DNA of 64,000 nucleotides from Paludibacter sp. UBA6032 (GCA_002427885.1 DIZI01000005.1:64653-128652); one strand, 5' to 3'; positions 18,951 through 26,958 are shown, counted from the first letter of the stretch. Numbers and translations are program-made. The notes: generated by a model not told the origin, from the letters alone.

Positions 18951-20137
18951 ATTATTACTTTCATTTCTTTCCCCACTTTTGTAAACGCTGCAATGCATTT
19001 ATCCAACTGCTCCCGATTGTGTGCTGCCGAAATCTGAACCCGTATCCGGGCCTGTCCTTTGGGAACCACCGGAAAATAAAATCCGATCACATAAATTCCT
19101 TCGTCGAGTAAGAGGGTTGCCACATCCTGCGACAGTTTGGCATCGTACAGCATCACTGCACAAATAGCCGATTCGGTAGGTTTTACATCGAATCCGGCTT
19201 TTATCATTCGCTCTACAAAATAGCTTGTGTTTTCGTGCAATTTATCCTGTGAATCGTTGGTTTCGTCCATCATTTCGAACATGCGGATCCCCGCAGCTGC
19301 CACCATGGGCGGGATGGAATTGGAAAATAAATAAGGTCTTGAGCGTTGACGAAGCAAATCGATAATTTCCTTTTTACCGGTGGTAAATCCACCAATGGCG
19401 CCTCCAAAAGCTTTTCCCAGCGTACCGGTAATAATTTCTATTTTTCCACGCAGGTTATAACGTTCGGTAACTCCCCTACCCGTTTTGCCCACCACACCGG
19501 CCGAATGCGATTCGTCCACCATCACCATGGCATTGTATTTTTCGGCCAGCGCATAGATTTTATCCAACGGAGCCACATTGCCATCCATCGAAAAAACACC
19601 ATCGGTGACTATCAGGCGGAAACGTTGTGCCTGAGCCGTTTTCAGTTGATTTTCCAAATCGTCCATATCGGCATTGGCATAACGGTAACGCTGGGCTTTG
19701 CAAAGCCTGACACCGTCGATAATGGATGCATGATTCAGAGAATCGGAGATAATGGCATCATCCTCGTTGAGTAATGGTTCGAAAACACCTCCATTGGCAT
19801 CAAAGCAGGCAGCATATAAAATGGTATCTTCCGTTCCAAAAAATTTAGCAATGGAAGCTTCCAAACGCTTATGAATATCCTGCGTACCGCAAATAAACCG
19901 CACCGACGAAACACCGTAACCATGCGTATCCATGCCTTTCTTGGCAGCTTCTATCAGAGCCGGATGATTGGACAGTCCCAGATAATTATTCGCACAAAAG
20001 TTAAGCACTTCCTTTCCATCTCCTACCCGGATCACGGCACCCTGAGGTGAAACGATAATCCGTTCGTTTTTGTACAAACCGGCCTGTTCAATATTAGTCA
20101 GTTCCGTTTCTAAATGCGATTTAAAATTCTGATACAT
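18935..20137 (-). CDS. kbl: Glycine C-acetyltransferase (2-amino-3-ketobutyrate CoA ligase)
   Basis: A 400-residue PLP-dependent alpha-oxoamine synthase. NNYLGLSNHP, SHSAGVVGKTGRG and the PLP lysine in TGTLGKAFGGA are all present. It converts 2-amino-3-ketobutyrate plus CoA to glycine and acetyl-CoA, the second step after Tdh. The frame is open to 20200, but those extra 21 codons run through an AT-rich repeat, and the family start is MYQNF at 20137. The last residues (TPNP) come from the CCCCTAACCCC repeat, so the native C-terminus has been altered by a few residues. Confidence 0.94.
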   Translation of the reverse strand: MYQNFKSHLETELTNIEQAGLYKNERIIVSPQGAVIRVGDGKEVLNFCANNYLGLSNHPALIEAAKKGMDTHGYGVSSVRFICGTQDIHKRLEASIAKFFGTEDTILYAACFDANGGVFEPLLNEDDAIISDSLNHASIIDGVRLCKAQRYRYANADMDDLENQLKTAQAQRFRLIVTDGVFSMDGNVAPLDKIYALAEKYNAMVMVDESHSAGVVGKTGRGVTERYNLRGKIEIITGTLGKAFGGAIGGFTTGKKEIIDLLRQRSRPYLFSNSIPPMVAAAGIRMFEMMDETNDSQDKLHENTSYFVERMIKAGFDVKPTESAICAVMLYDAKLSQDVATLLLDEGIYVIGFYFPVVPKGQARIRVQISAAHNREQLDKCIAAFTKVGKEMKVIITPNP

Positions 20138-20148
20138 GGCGATTAATT

Positions 20149-20212
20149 TATAATTGATAATGCATAATTGATAATGCATAATTGATAATTCACAATGCAT
20201 AATGCATAATTG
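20149..20212. repeat. AT-rich ATAATGCATAATTG tandem repeat
   Basis: Degenerate repeats of TAATTGATAATGCA fill the kbl leader region and are in frame with kbl, creating a false N-terminal extension. Confidence 0.7.
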
Positions 20213-20258
20213 AAAATGGTGAAATTGGAGTATTCAGCATTTTGTCAACAAGTGTAAG

Positions 20259-20266
20259 CAAAAGTA
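20259..20266 (-). promoter_or_regulatory. -7 promoter element of kbl-tdh
   Basis: CAAAAGTA on the plus strand reads TACTTTTG on the minus strand. No good TTG element lies at the expected spacing. Confidence 0.5.
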
Positions 20267-20349
20267 GTGAAATAACCGAATAATTATTCTGAAATGTATA
20301 AATTTATGAGGGTGTGAACGACAGATATTCAAAAGACAAAAAACAAAAA

Positions 20350-20381
20350 AGGCTGCCTTCATTTCACAATGAAAACAGCCT
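20350..20381 (-). terminator. Rho-independent terminator of the DUF4395 gene
   Basis: On the minus strand AGGCTG and CAGCCT close a hairpin with an inner TTTCATT/AATGAA stem, and a T-run follows directly. Confidence 0.8.
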
Positions 20382-20410
20382 GAAAACTTAGAATTTGAAA
20401 GTTTAGATAA

Positions 20411-20866
20411 TCAAATTTCCGATTTTGGTTGATAAAGAAATTTATAAACAAAAGGGTATATCTCGCAGGCTACACAAAACCCGAAAACGGATTCGAGGAA
20501 TGAACATAAACCCAGTACACCGGCTATTACGAGTGAAGCTGTTTCAAAACCTGCTAAATAAGTCACAAAAATGGAAACACTAAATACCAAACCGATACGG
20601 GCGGCAAAAATTTTGGGTCCGGCATTTATCGGATGTACAGCAAGTGGCAGTAGTTTAAATATATTTCGGGACAACAAGGCAACCGGGCTGTATTTTGCCA
20701 GATCGTTGGCACGTAAATAGAAATCGATTATCATAAAACCGACAACAAATAAATTTGGAAATACAATAAAGGAAGAGACCAATAACAGAACGAAGAACCC
20801 GTTCAGACGGGCTACACGTTCATTTATTTTTTTATCGGATATGGGGCAAAGAGCATTCGTTTTCAT
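20411..20866 (-). CDS. DUF4395 family membrane protein
   Basis: A 151-residue protein with four predicted membrane segments. It opens with CPISDKKINERVARLNG, the CP-x-N-x-R pattern that typifies DUF4395, and has a late CVACEIYP segment with two cysteines. Function is unknown; some relatives occur beside thioredoxin-like or sulfur-transfer genes. The open frame reaches 20953, but a TAnnTTTG promoter at 20894 favours the ATG at 20866. Confidence 0.8.
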   Translation of the reverse strand: MKTNALCPISDKKINERVARLNGFFVLLLVSSFIVFPNLFVVGFMIIDFYLRANDLAKYSPVALLSRNIFKLLPLAVHPINAGPKIFAARIGLVFSVSIFVTYLAGFETASLVIAGVLGLCSFLESVFGFCVACEIYPFVYKFLYQPKSEI

Positions 20867-20893
20867 AACGTTTTTGTTTTGATTTTGTATATG

Positions 20894-20901
20894 CAAAAAT
20901 A
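20894..20901 (-). promoter_or_regulatory. -7 promoter element of the DUF4395 gene
   Basis: CAAAAATA on the plus strand is TATTTTTG on the minus strand, 28 bases before the chosen ATG. Confidence 0.5.
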
Positions 20902-20974
20902 CGGTGCTTTTACCCGCCATGAAATACCGTTGAACATGTATTTTTTGTACCATAAATGAGGTAGACGAAAAAAG

Positions 20975-21004
20975 AACTCCCCGTAATAAAAATTGAGGGG
21001 AGTT
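20975..21004 (-). terminator. Hairpin terminator of the GIFS-repeat gene
   Basis: An 8-bp stem AACTCCCC/GGGGAGTT, read on the minus strand, is followed by TCTTTTTTC. Confidence 0.75.
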
Positions 21005-21042
21005 TCATTTAGACTTTTACCTGAACCGGAATCATTTTTTCC

Positions 21043-21348
21043 TTATTTTTCAGATCCATTTCTGAATATGAAAGGCAGTTTCTTTTTCCAGGCTAGCATA
21101 AAGAGGCCAACAGAATACAAGGCTACATTGAAAATTCCAATCGAAAAAATACCGACAGAAAAGATACCGGCTGAAAAGATGCCGATGGAAAATGTTCCAG
21201 CAGCAAATACACCCAGGGCATAATCGCCCGATGAAAAATAATTAAAATTAAAATTACCAATACTAATTTGATTACCATGCATAATAACAACAATAGCTCC
21301 AATAACAAGCAGAGCTGCAGCAACTAAAAGAATCCAATGTTTTTTCAT
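21043..21348 (-). CDS. Small membrane protein with hydrophobic GIFS pentapeptide repeats
   Basis: A 101-residue protein starting with a hydrophobic helix (WILLVAAALLVIGAIVVIM), then a soluble link, then about eight consecutive five-residue units of the form G-(I/V/T)-F-(S/A/N)-(I/V/A), and a charged tail. The repeat is too regular for an ordinary membrane helix and could form a beta-solenoid-like or Gly-zipper packed segment. It has its own terminator. I recognise no characterised family and assign no function. Confidence 0.7.
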   Translation of the reverse strand: MKKHWILLVAAALLVIGAIVVIMHGNQISIGNFNFNYFSSGDYALGVFAAGTFSIGIFSAGIFSVGIFSIGIFNVALYSVGLFMLAWKKKLPFIFRNGSEK

Positions 21349-21513
21349 TTTTTTTGAAGTTTAAAAGTTTATACTATTTGTAATCCTGTGAATTACACTG
21401 CAAAACTATTTCAACTTCGGGAGACAAAAAAATATATGGGATATTTGGAGAGTATTTGTGATAAATGGCAAAGTCTGTGACGAATGACTTTTATTTTGGG
21501 ATAAAAGATAGCT

Positions 21514-22368
21514 TTAGACGTTGGGGTTAAGCTGATCTTTGAGGTTTTTGGCGAAATTCCGGGACACGGGAATCTCGGTTTCGGTGTTTTTCAATACCAG
21601 CTTTAGTCCCTGCGAATTCCCCTTTACCTGAATAATATTATTGATATTGACCAAAAACGCCCGATGGCATTTCTGCATTGAAGGAAATTCTTCGAGTTGG
21701 ATTTCGGTACGTTTTAAGGTTGAACGCAGGAGGGTACTTTTAACCAGTTGGCCGTTCAAAAAATATATTTCTATGTAATTCCCGGAAGATTCAATATATA
21801 AAATGGATGACAAGTCCAGTTCCACCCGGTCCTTTTCATTATCTGCAATCAAGCAAACCGTTTCTTTTCCGGAAACTTCGGTTTTCTGATGAATACTGTT
21901 ATTGAATTCCTGTGCTGATTTTAAGTTTTGAGATAACATCAGATTCTGTTGAATCACGGTTAACACAACAATGGGAATAATACCTACCATGAGTGTATAT
22001 AACTGAAAAAACAAAAAAAACCTTAAACTCCATGCTGAGTTTAAAACCGAGGTGTAGAGAAAATTTCCCAACCCGATACTGAAGATGATTATAAACAACC
22101 AAGCAAGTTGTTTCCAAACCTTCCAGTATCTGTTATCGAATTGCTTTTTAAATAAATATTGAAAAAAATACAGATCGAAAATAAGAACGAAGAACGTAAC
22201 TAAACCATATCCCATTCCCAGAAGGGTTTTGTAAGGTCCTATATAACCTGAAAACCCAAAAGGTTGGAAAATAATCATAAACAACCCTATGAACAAACTG
22301 ATGGAAATAATTAATTTCCATTTGCTGACCGAGAGCGGATATGGTTGGTTTAAATATTCTTTTATCAT
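21514..22368 (-). CDS. Membrane-anchored LytTR-family transcriptional regulator
   Basis: A 284-residue protein with four hydrophobic segments in residues about 17-155 and a C-terminal LytTR DNA-binding domain (about 180-280). The domain shows the usual LYIESSGNYIEIYF and CHRAFLVNINNI blocks. LytTR domains bind direct repeats in promoters; the membrane part probably senses a signal, as in other Bacteroidetes one-component LytTR proteins. No sensor kinase adjoins it. Targets cannot be read from the sequence; the GIFS-repeat gene next to it is a possible one. Confidence 0.88.
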   Translation of the reverse strand: MIKEYLNQPYPLSVSKWKLIISISLFIGLFMIIFQPFGFSGYIGPYKTLLGMGYGLVTFFVLIFDLYFFQYLFKKQFDNRYWKVWKQLAWLFIIIFSIGLGNFLYTSVLNSAWSLRFFLFFQLYTLMVGIIPIVVLTVIQQNLMLSQNLKSAQEFNNSIHQKTEVSGKETVCLIADNEKDRVELDLSSILYIESSGNYIEIYFLNGQLVKSTLLRSTLKRTEIQLEEFPSMQKCHRAFLVNINNIIQVKGNSQGLKLVLKNTETEIPVSRNFAKNLKDQLNPNV

Positions 22369-22437
22369 AGGAGTTGTTTCGCGGATTTAGTTGAAAAATC
22401 CAAACATTATTTTTATTGTAAACGTAATATCAACTAT

Positions 22438-23367
22438 TTACATCGACCAAAGTTCAGCTTTCATATCCGTTTGATCCGACCAATATTGTTGTAAAGCACC
22501 AATTTCTTCAATTATACCTTCAGGCAAAGGCACTATCTCTTTGGAATAATACATGAAGTCCTGCAGATTATCGATACTTGCGGTTGCTCCAACCGAGGCA
22601 CGAATGTTTTCGAAACTAAAGGCGAAACGCAGGCAGAAATCTGTCCAGTTTTCCACGCCGGAGCGTTCGAAAATGGGTGCTATTTCCACAGCCCGTTGTT
22701 GAATATAAGGTTTCCATGCCGCACCGGGCACATCGCGGAGGCGATGAACAGGACCACCTGCCACAGTTCGCAAGGCTATCTGAGGCTGGTTTTGCTCGTT
22801 CAGTAACTCCCAAAGCTCGTTGCTCACAAAACGTTGCAGCGGATTAAGGTAATAAATATAGCCATCCACAATATCTTGTGGATAACCTCCTTTTAAAGCC
22901 TGGAGTGCCGTTTCCGATGTCCATGGAAAAACTTCCAGCACGAAGCGGTTTACCAGCCCTTCGGCTTTTATCTTTAGAAATTCCTGATAACATTCCCCGC
23001 CCCTGGCAAAGTCCCTCGCCAGAGCTCCGGTACCCAAACAAAGTTGGCCGATCTCCATGTTTTCCAATCCAAGTGCTTCCAGATTATTATGTAAATCGTC
23101 ACCTAACTCGCGCATCGAATCACCCTGCAGTTTAACGATTAGTTTGGGAACCTTCGTTCTATCCTCATCAAAGGCTGCACGCAACACGCTGTGTGCGCTG
23201 TTATACTGGTTGCTGGCATGAAACCAAACGCCGGTTTCCATGGCAGCATGTGCAGTTTTCACCCGGTCGGCAAAGGGAATGGCATCATGACCCAAGCGTG
23301 TGGTTCCGTAAATATAAGGCGATAAATCGTTTAGTAAAGTTGAATGATGAGGGTTTGTTGCTTCCAT
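22438..23367 (-). CDS. Aldo/keto reductase-like TIM-barrel protein
   Basis: A 309-residue protein resembling the aldo/keto reductase barrel: YIYGTTRLGHDAIPFADRV at the start, VWFHASNQYNSAHSVLRAAF where active members have the Asp-x-x-x-Tyr-Gly segment, and a late SFENIRASVGATASIDNLQDF block like the cofactor strand. The Asp of the tetrad appears to be replaced (HASNQY), so reductase activity is doubtful. The cofactor and substrate are unknown. It has its own promoter and no close partner. Confidence 0.7.
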   Translation of the reverse strand: MEATNPHHSTLLNDLSPYIYGTTRLGHDAIPFADRVKTAHAAMETGVWFHASNQYNSAHSVLRAAFDEDRTKVPKLIVKLQGDSMRELGDDLHNNLEALGLENMEIGQLCLGTGALARDFARGGECYQEFLKIKAEGLVNRFVLEVFPWTSETALQALKGGYPQDIVDGYIYYLNPLQRFVSNELWELLNEQNQPQIALRTVAGGPVHRLRDVPGAAWKPYIQQRAVEIAPIFERSGVENWTDFCLRFAFSFENIRASVGATASIDNLQDFMYYSKEIVPLPEGIIEEIGALQQYWSDQTDMKAELWSM

Positions 23368-23411
23368 ATTTTTGTCGATTTAAAGAAACAGAGATCGATA
23401 TTTTCTGTTTG

Positions 23412-23419
23412 CAAATATA
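23412..23419 (-). promoter_or_regulatory. -7 promoter element of the aldo/keto reductase-like gene
   Basis: CAAATATA on the plus strand reads TATATTTG on the minus strand, 45 bases before the ATG. Confidence 0.5.
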
Positions 23420-23488
23420 ACTAATAATGAAGATTGTTTATTGGCTTTATTAATTTAATTTTAAACAGGCAGAGATTTTCTACTAAAA

Positions 23489-23520
23489 AACTCCCCGATA
23501 CATACCTGTACCGGAGAGTT
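23489..23520 (-). terminator. Terminator of the 74-residue basic protein gene
   Basis: AACTCCCCG on one side and CCGGAGAGTT on the other pair with one mismatch; a T-run follows on the minus strand. Confidence 0.7.
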
Positions 23521-23545
23521 TCAATATCTATTCTATTAAAAAAAA

Positions 23546-23770
23546 TTAGATCGTTTTTGTTGGTTTATTGCGGCGTCCCATCCCGATTCCTTCGCCCCTG
23601 CTGCCGTTTCGTTCGTGAAGGACCATCATGTTGAGTGTATGTACTCCAAATTTTTGTTGTTGATTCCTATTGTAAGTAGTTTTTAATCCTGTCCAGGTTG
23701 AACGGTTATAAAATTTACGACCACTTGTGAAACTTTTTTCCAACTGATCCAATAATTTAAATAACTTCAT
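23546..23770 (-). CDS. Small basic protein of unknown function (74 residues)
   Basis: The protein begins MKLFKLLDQLEKSFTSG and is rich in Lys, Arg, Asn and Gln, with no hydrophobic segment and no cysteine. I recognise no domain. I call it a gene because it has a minus-strand -7 element at 23860 upstream, its own hairpin terminator at 23489-23520 directly downstream, and a separate terminator of the next gene upstream, so a transcription unit of exactly this size is delimited. Coding status is an inference. Confidence 0.55.
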   Translation of the reverse strand: MKLFKLLDQLEKSFTSGRKFYNRSTWTGLKTTYNRNQQQKFGVHTLNMMVLHERNGSRGEGIGMGRRNKPTKTI

Positions 23771-23859
23771 AATTTTTAAAAATTAAAGGGTTTGACATCT
23801 TGTTTAGATAATCTCTGCATATGAAACAATTTGTTTTTTGAAATAGTTGATGTATTATT

Positions 23860-23867
23860 CAAATTTA
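23860..23867 (-). promoter_or_regulatory. -7 promoter element of the small basic protein gene
   Basis: CAAATTTA on the plus strand reads TAAATTTG on the minus strand, about 90 bases before the ATG at 23770. Confidence 0.45.
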
Positions 23868-23887
23868 TCTTTTCTGCTTTACAAAAA

Positions 23888-23921
23888 AACTCCCCGATAC
23901 GCAAAAGCCTATCGGGGAGTT
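23888..23921 (-). terminator. Rho-independent terminator of the scaffold/GGGtGRT operon
   Basis: A perfect 11-bp stem AACTCCCCGAT/ATCGGGGAGTT with seven Ts on the minus strand, 44 bases after the GGGtGRT stop codon. Confidence 0.88.
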
Positions 23922-23964
23922 ACCAATTTTTGTCAAAATCTGGTCTGTTTCTAATGTCTAAACC

Positions 23965-24960
23965 TTATTTAGCCATTTCAATAGCTACAGCTACCTGTAC
24001 GGTTGCTCCAACCATTGGATTGTTACCCATACCCAGGAATCCCATCATTTCCACGTGAGCGGGAACGGATGAAGAACCTGCGAACTGAGCATCTCCGTGC
24101 ATACGGCCCATGGTGTCGGTCATACCGTAAGAAGCAGGACCTGCACCCATGTTGTCAGGATGCAATGTACGTCCTGTACCACCACCCGAAGCAACAGAGA
24201 AGTATTTTTTGCCTTGTTCGATACATTCTTTTTTGTAGGTACCGGCAACAGGGTGTTGGAAACGGGTCGGGTTGGTTGAGTTACCGGTAATCGATACGTC
24301 AACGCCTTCGGAAGCCATAATAGCCACACCTTCGCGAACATCATCGGCACCGTAGCATTTCACTGCAGCACGCGGACCGTCGGAATAAGCCTTGGTACGA
24401 ACCACTTTCAATTCACTTGTATAGTAATCAAATTCGGTTTGTACATAAGTAAAACCGTTGATACGTGAAATGATCATGGCTGCATCTTTACCCAATCCGT
24501 TCAGGATAACACGTAAAGGTTCCTGACGAACTTTGTTGGCCGATAAAGCAATACCAATAGCACCTTCGGCAGCTGCAAACGATTCGTGTCCGGCAAGGAA
24601 AGCGAAACATTTGGTTTCGTTGCGAAGTAACATGGCAGCTAAGTTTCCGTGACCTAAACCAACTTTACGGTCTTCAGCTACTGAACCCGGGATACAGAAT
24701 GATTGTAAGCCGATACCGATTGCCTCGGCAGCTGAAGCTGCATCTTTACAACCTTTTTTGATGGCAATGGCTGAACCTACCACATAAGCCCATTTTGCGT
24801 TTTCGAACGCGATGTTTTGAATACCTTCACAAATTTTGTAAGGATCTATGTTTTTAGCGTCGCAAATTGCTTTCGCTTCGTCGATATCTTTGATACCGTA
24901 TGTATTAAGAGCCGCATTGACTTTGTCTATACGACGGTCGTAACTTTCAAATAGTGGCAT
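23965..24960 (-). CDS. GGGtGRT family protein
   Basis: A 331-residue soluble protein. The hallmark motif GGGTGRTLHPDN lies near residue 265, with further conserved-looking glycine-rich blocks (GLGHGNLAAMLLRNETKCFAF before it, HVEMMGFLGMGNNPMVGAT after it). This is a named but functionally uncharacterised family in anaerobic and syntrophic bacteria. It is usually found, as here, in one operon with an IscU/NifU-like scaffold protein, which hints at handling of an Fe-S cluster or a similar cofactor; that role is inference. No signal peptide or membrane segment is present. Confidence 0.85.
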   Translation of the reverse strand: MPLFESYDRRIDKVNAALNTYGIKDIDEAKAICDAKNIDPYKICEGIQNIAFENAKWAYVVGSAIAIKKGCKDAASAAEAIGIGLQSFCIPGSVAEDRKVGLGHGNLAAMLLRNETKCFAFLAGHESFAAAEGAIGIALSANKVRQEPLRVILNGLGKDAAMIISRINGFTYVQTEFDYYTSELKVVRTKAYSDGPRAAVKCYGADDVREGVAIMASEGVDVSITGNSTNPTRFQHPVAGTYKKECIEQGKKYFSVASGGGTGRTLHPDNMGAGPASYGMTDTMGRMHGDAQFAGSSSVPAHVEMMGFLGMGNNPMVGATVQVAVAIEMAK

Positions 24961-24970
24961 AATATTTTTT

Positions 24971-25447
24971 TTTAATTGATAATTAATAATTCATAATGCA
25001 TAATTAAATCATAATATTTAATGCATAATTCATAATAAAATCAGTTTATTTCGGAATCTTTATCGTCGTTTTTACTTGAATTTAAAATTGCAGTCAGAAT
25101 TTTGATTAATTCAATGCAATCTTCTTCGATGTTCTGAAACTGTTTTTCAGAAATGTAATCTGTTTCAAAAAGTAATTCGAGCCAGTATTCCGTTTCGCTT
25201 GCCTCTTTAAGGGCAATGCCTAATTTAAAACGAAAGTCTTTTTTACTAAATCCTCTGATCGCCTCTTTTACATTGGCACCAATACTTGTTCCACTGCGGA
25301 GAAGTTGTTTGGATAGCGTAAATTCTTTCTTTTCGTTTTGCAGGAACTGATACAAACGAATAATTCTTATTGCAAACGCTTTGCTTTTTACAACGACCGT
25401 ATTGTCCTGTCCCATAATTATGAATTATGAATTGTGAATTATGAATT
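24971..25447. mobile_element. Putative four-helix-bundle cassette with inverted AT-rich flanks
   Basis: The four-helix-bundle gene is flanked on the left (24971-25037) by ATAATTCATAATGCATAATT-type repeats and on the right (25413-25447) by the inverse type (AATTATGAATTATGAATT). Outside the flanks lie two genes that normally adjoin. The arrangement suggests insertion of a small self-contained cassette into the operon; there is no transposase, so any movement would rely on functions supplied elsewhere. Confidence 0.5.
25041..25415 (-). CDS. Four-helix-bundle protein (S23/23S-rRNA intervening-sequence family)
   Basis: A 124-residue helical protein. SKAFAIRIIRLYQFL, then LSKQLLRSGTSIGANVKEA and ALKEASETEYWLELL are the family's signature helices. 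Homologs form pentamers and were first described inside intervening sequences of 23S rRNA genes; related folds include the Avd protein of diversity-generating retroelements. Here it lies in the middle of an otherwise two-gene operon, with AT-rich inverted flanks, and no rRNA or reverse transcriptase is nearby. The role is unknown. Confidence 0.9.
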   Translation of the reverse strand: MGQDNTVVVKSKAFAIRIIRLYQFLQNEKKEFTLSKQLLRSGTSIGANVKEAIRGFSKKDFRFKLGIALKEASETEYWLELLFETDYISEKQFQNIEEDCIELIKILTAILNSSKNDDKDSEIN

Positions 25448-25452
25448 GGATT

Positions 25453-26145
25453 CTATTCTTGTCTCGGATCGATATATTTTGCAGCATTCGCAAAACGACC
25501 GTAAGTACTGGTGGATTTTTTCAACGCTTCATTTGCATCTACTCCTTTTTTCACTAAGTCCAACATAGGTCCTACACGTACGAATTCATATCCGCAAGCT
25601 TCACCATCTTCGTCCAATGCCATGCGGCTGATATAACCCTCGGCTAATTCCAGGTAACGAACACCTTTTTTGTTGGTGCTGAACGTTGTTCCAACCTGCG
25701 AGCGCAAGCCTTTTCCCAAATCTTCCAAACCAGCACCGATAGGCAGACCACCTTCAGAGAAAGCCGATTGTGTACGACCGTAAACAATTTGAAGAAACAA
25801 TTCACGCATAGCCACGTTGATGGCATCACATACCAGGTCGGTGTTCAGCGCTTCCAGAATTGTTTTACCGGTAAGAATCTCGGCAGCCATGGCAGCTGAA
25901 TGAGTCATACCCGAGCAACCGATCGTTTCAACCAATGCTTCTTCGATAATACCTTCCTTCACGTTTAACGTGAGTTTACAGGCACCTTGTTGAGGAGCAC
26001 ACCAACCCACACCGTGAGTCAGGCCCGAAATGTCGGAAATTTGTTTCGATTTTACCCATCTGCCCTCTTCAGGTATGGGTGCAGGTCCGTGATTCGGACC
26101 TTTTTTAACAACACACATGTGTTCTACTTCGTGCGAATAAATCAT
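25453..26145 (-). CDS. IscU/NifU-like iron-sulfur scaffold-like protein
   Basis: A 230-residue protein whose residues about 45-110 resemble the IscU core: CAPQQGACKLTLNVKEGII, then ETIGCSGMTHSAAMAAEILTGK, then LVCDAI. Cys49 or Cys56, Cys77 and Cys106 sit where IscU has its three cluster ligands. The rest of the chain is longer than in IscU and has no counterpart there. It starts the operon that ends with the GGGtGRT gene and is driven by a near-perfect promoter. No isc, suf or nif gene is nearby, so it is not part of a classical cluster-assembly locus. Confidence 0.8.
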   Translation of the reverse strand: MIYSHEVEHMCVVKKGPNHGPAPIPEEGRWVKSKQISDISGLTHGVGWCAPQQGACKLTLNVKEGIIEEALVETIGCSGMTHSAAMAAEILTGKTILEALNTDLVCDAINVAMRELFLQIVYGRTQSAFSEGGLPIGAGLEDLGKGLRSQVGTTFSTNKKGVRYLELAEGYISRMALDEDGEACGYEFVRVGPMLDLVKKGVDANEALKKSTSTYGRFANAAKYIDPRQE

Positions 26146-26204
26146 ACTTTTGTTATTTAGTTAGTATAAAAATTAGTTTGATTCTTGATTCTCCAATTCG
26201 AGTG

Positions 26205-26235
26205 CAAAAGTACTCATTTTTTTACCGTTTGGCAA
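26205..26235 (-). promoter_or_regulatory. Near-perfect Bacteroidetes promoter of the scaffold/GGGtGRT operon
   Basis: On the minus strand TTG (plus 26233-26235), a 20-base spacer and TACTTTTG (plus 26205-26212) match the full consensus. The leader is about 55 bases. Confidence 0.78.
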
Positions 26236-26343
26236 TAGAAGAGCAATGGAAACAATGCTTATTTTGAACTTTTTTACGGTATTTTTGTTAGAGAAAATAG
26301 ATACTGAATATTTGATTTCTAATTTCAAATAAAAATCGGGAAT

Positions 26344-26901
26344 ATGCTTAATTTTCTTAGAATTAATGATGTATCGGATCCGCTGTTCAGCAAGCTTTTC
26401 AACTTGTATACCATCACTTTCCCCCGCAACGAGCGACGCAACTGGGCGGGGTTGGAACACGAAGTACTGTATGAGAAGCGCTTCAATCCCAATGTGCTAT
26501 TGAAGGATGAAGAATTTGTCGGTTTTTTTAATTACTGGTCCTTCGAACGATTTTCCTATATTGAACATCTCGCTATTAGTCCAACCTTACGAAATCAGAA
26601 GTTGGGCTCAGAAGCCATGGAGATTTTCAAAAAGAAATCAAACTTACCTATCATTTTAGAAGTGGAAATGCCAAACAATACGGTAGCCATCCAGCGCATC
26701 AGGTTTTATGAGCAACACGGTTATACGGTTTTATCGCATAATTATGCCCAACCACCCTATGACGAAAAAAGCGAATTCTTTCTGCCTGAATTAATCATGT
26801 GCAACGACGTTCATTTTGGGAATACACATTTCGAAAAAATTAAAGAGACATTGTATACCGGGGTGTATCATTATGAACTTGAAAAGGAAGAGACCCCCTA
26901 A
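26344..26901 (+). CDS. GNAT-family N-acetyltransferase
   Basis: A 185-residue protein with the GNAT layout: FVGFFNYWSFERFSYIEHLAISPTLRNQKLGSEAM holds strand 4 and the acyl-CoA pyrophosphate loop (here RNQKLGS in place of the usual Q/RxxGxG/A), and RIRFYEQHGY is the late motif. The acceptor is unknown. It is divergent from the scaffold operon. Its last residues and stop codon fall in a CCCCTAACCCC repeat, so the C-terminal Thr-Pro is probably repeat-derived. Confidence 0.85.
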   Translation: MLNFLRINDVSDPLFSKLFNLYTITFPRNERRNWAGLEHEVLYEKRFNPNVLLKDEEFVGFFNYWSFERFSYIEHLAISPTLRNQKLGSEAMEIFKKKSNLPIILEVEMPNNTVAIQRIRFYEQHGYTVLSHNYAQPPYDEKSEFFLPELIMCNDVHFGNTHFEKIKETLYTGVYHYELEKEETP

Positions 26902-26930
26902 CCCCGATCCCGATAGCTATCGTGGAGGGA
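26891..26930. repeat. CCCCTAACCCC repeat carrying a CGATAGCTATCG palindrome
   Basis: This copy of the repeat family overlaps the end of the GNAT gene and gives its stop codon. Where other copies have TAAA it carries a segment with a perfect 12-bp palindrome (26911-26922). It faces an inverted copy at 27057-27080. Confidence 0.7.
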
Positions 26931-26958
26931 GTAAGAAAAGGAAGTTTAAGTAGTAGGA

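Noticed and set aside
20138..20200. N-terminal extension of kbl
   Set aside because: It is made of AT-rich repeat units that happen to stay open; family members begin near MYQNF.
26173..26460. Minus-strand ORF of 95 codons over the start of the GNAT gene
   Set aside because: Low-complexity protein without family features; it overlaps the operon promoter and the GNAT coding frame.
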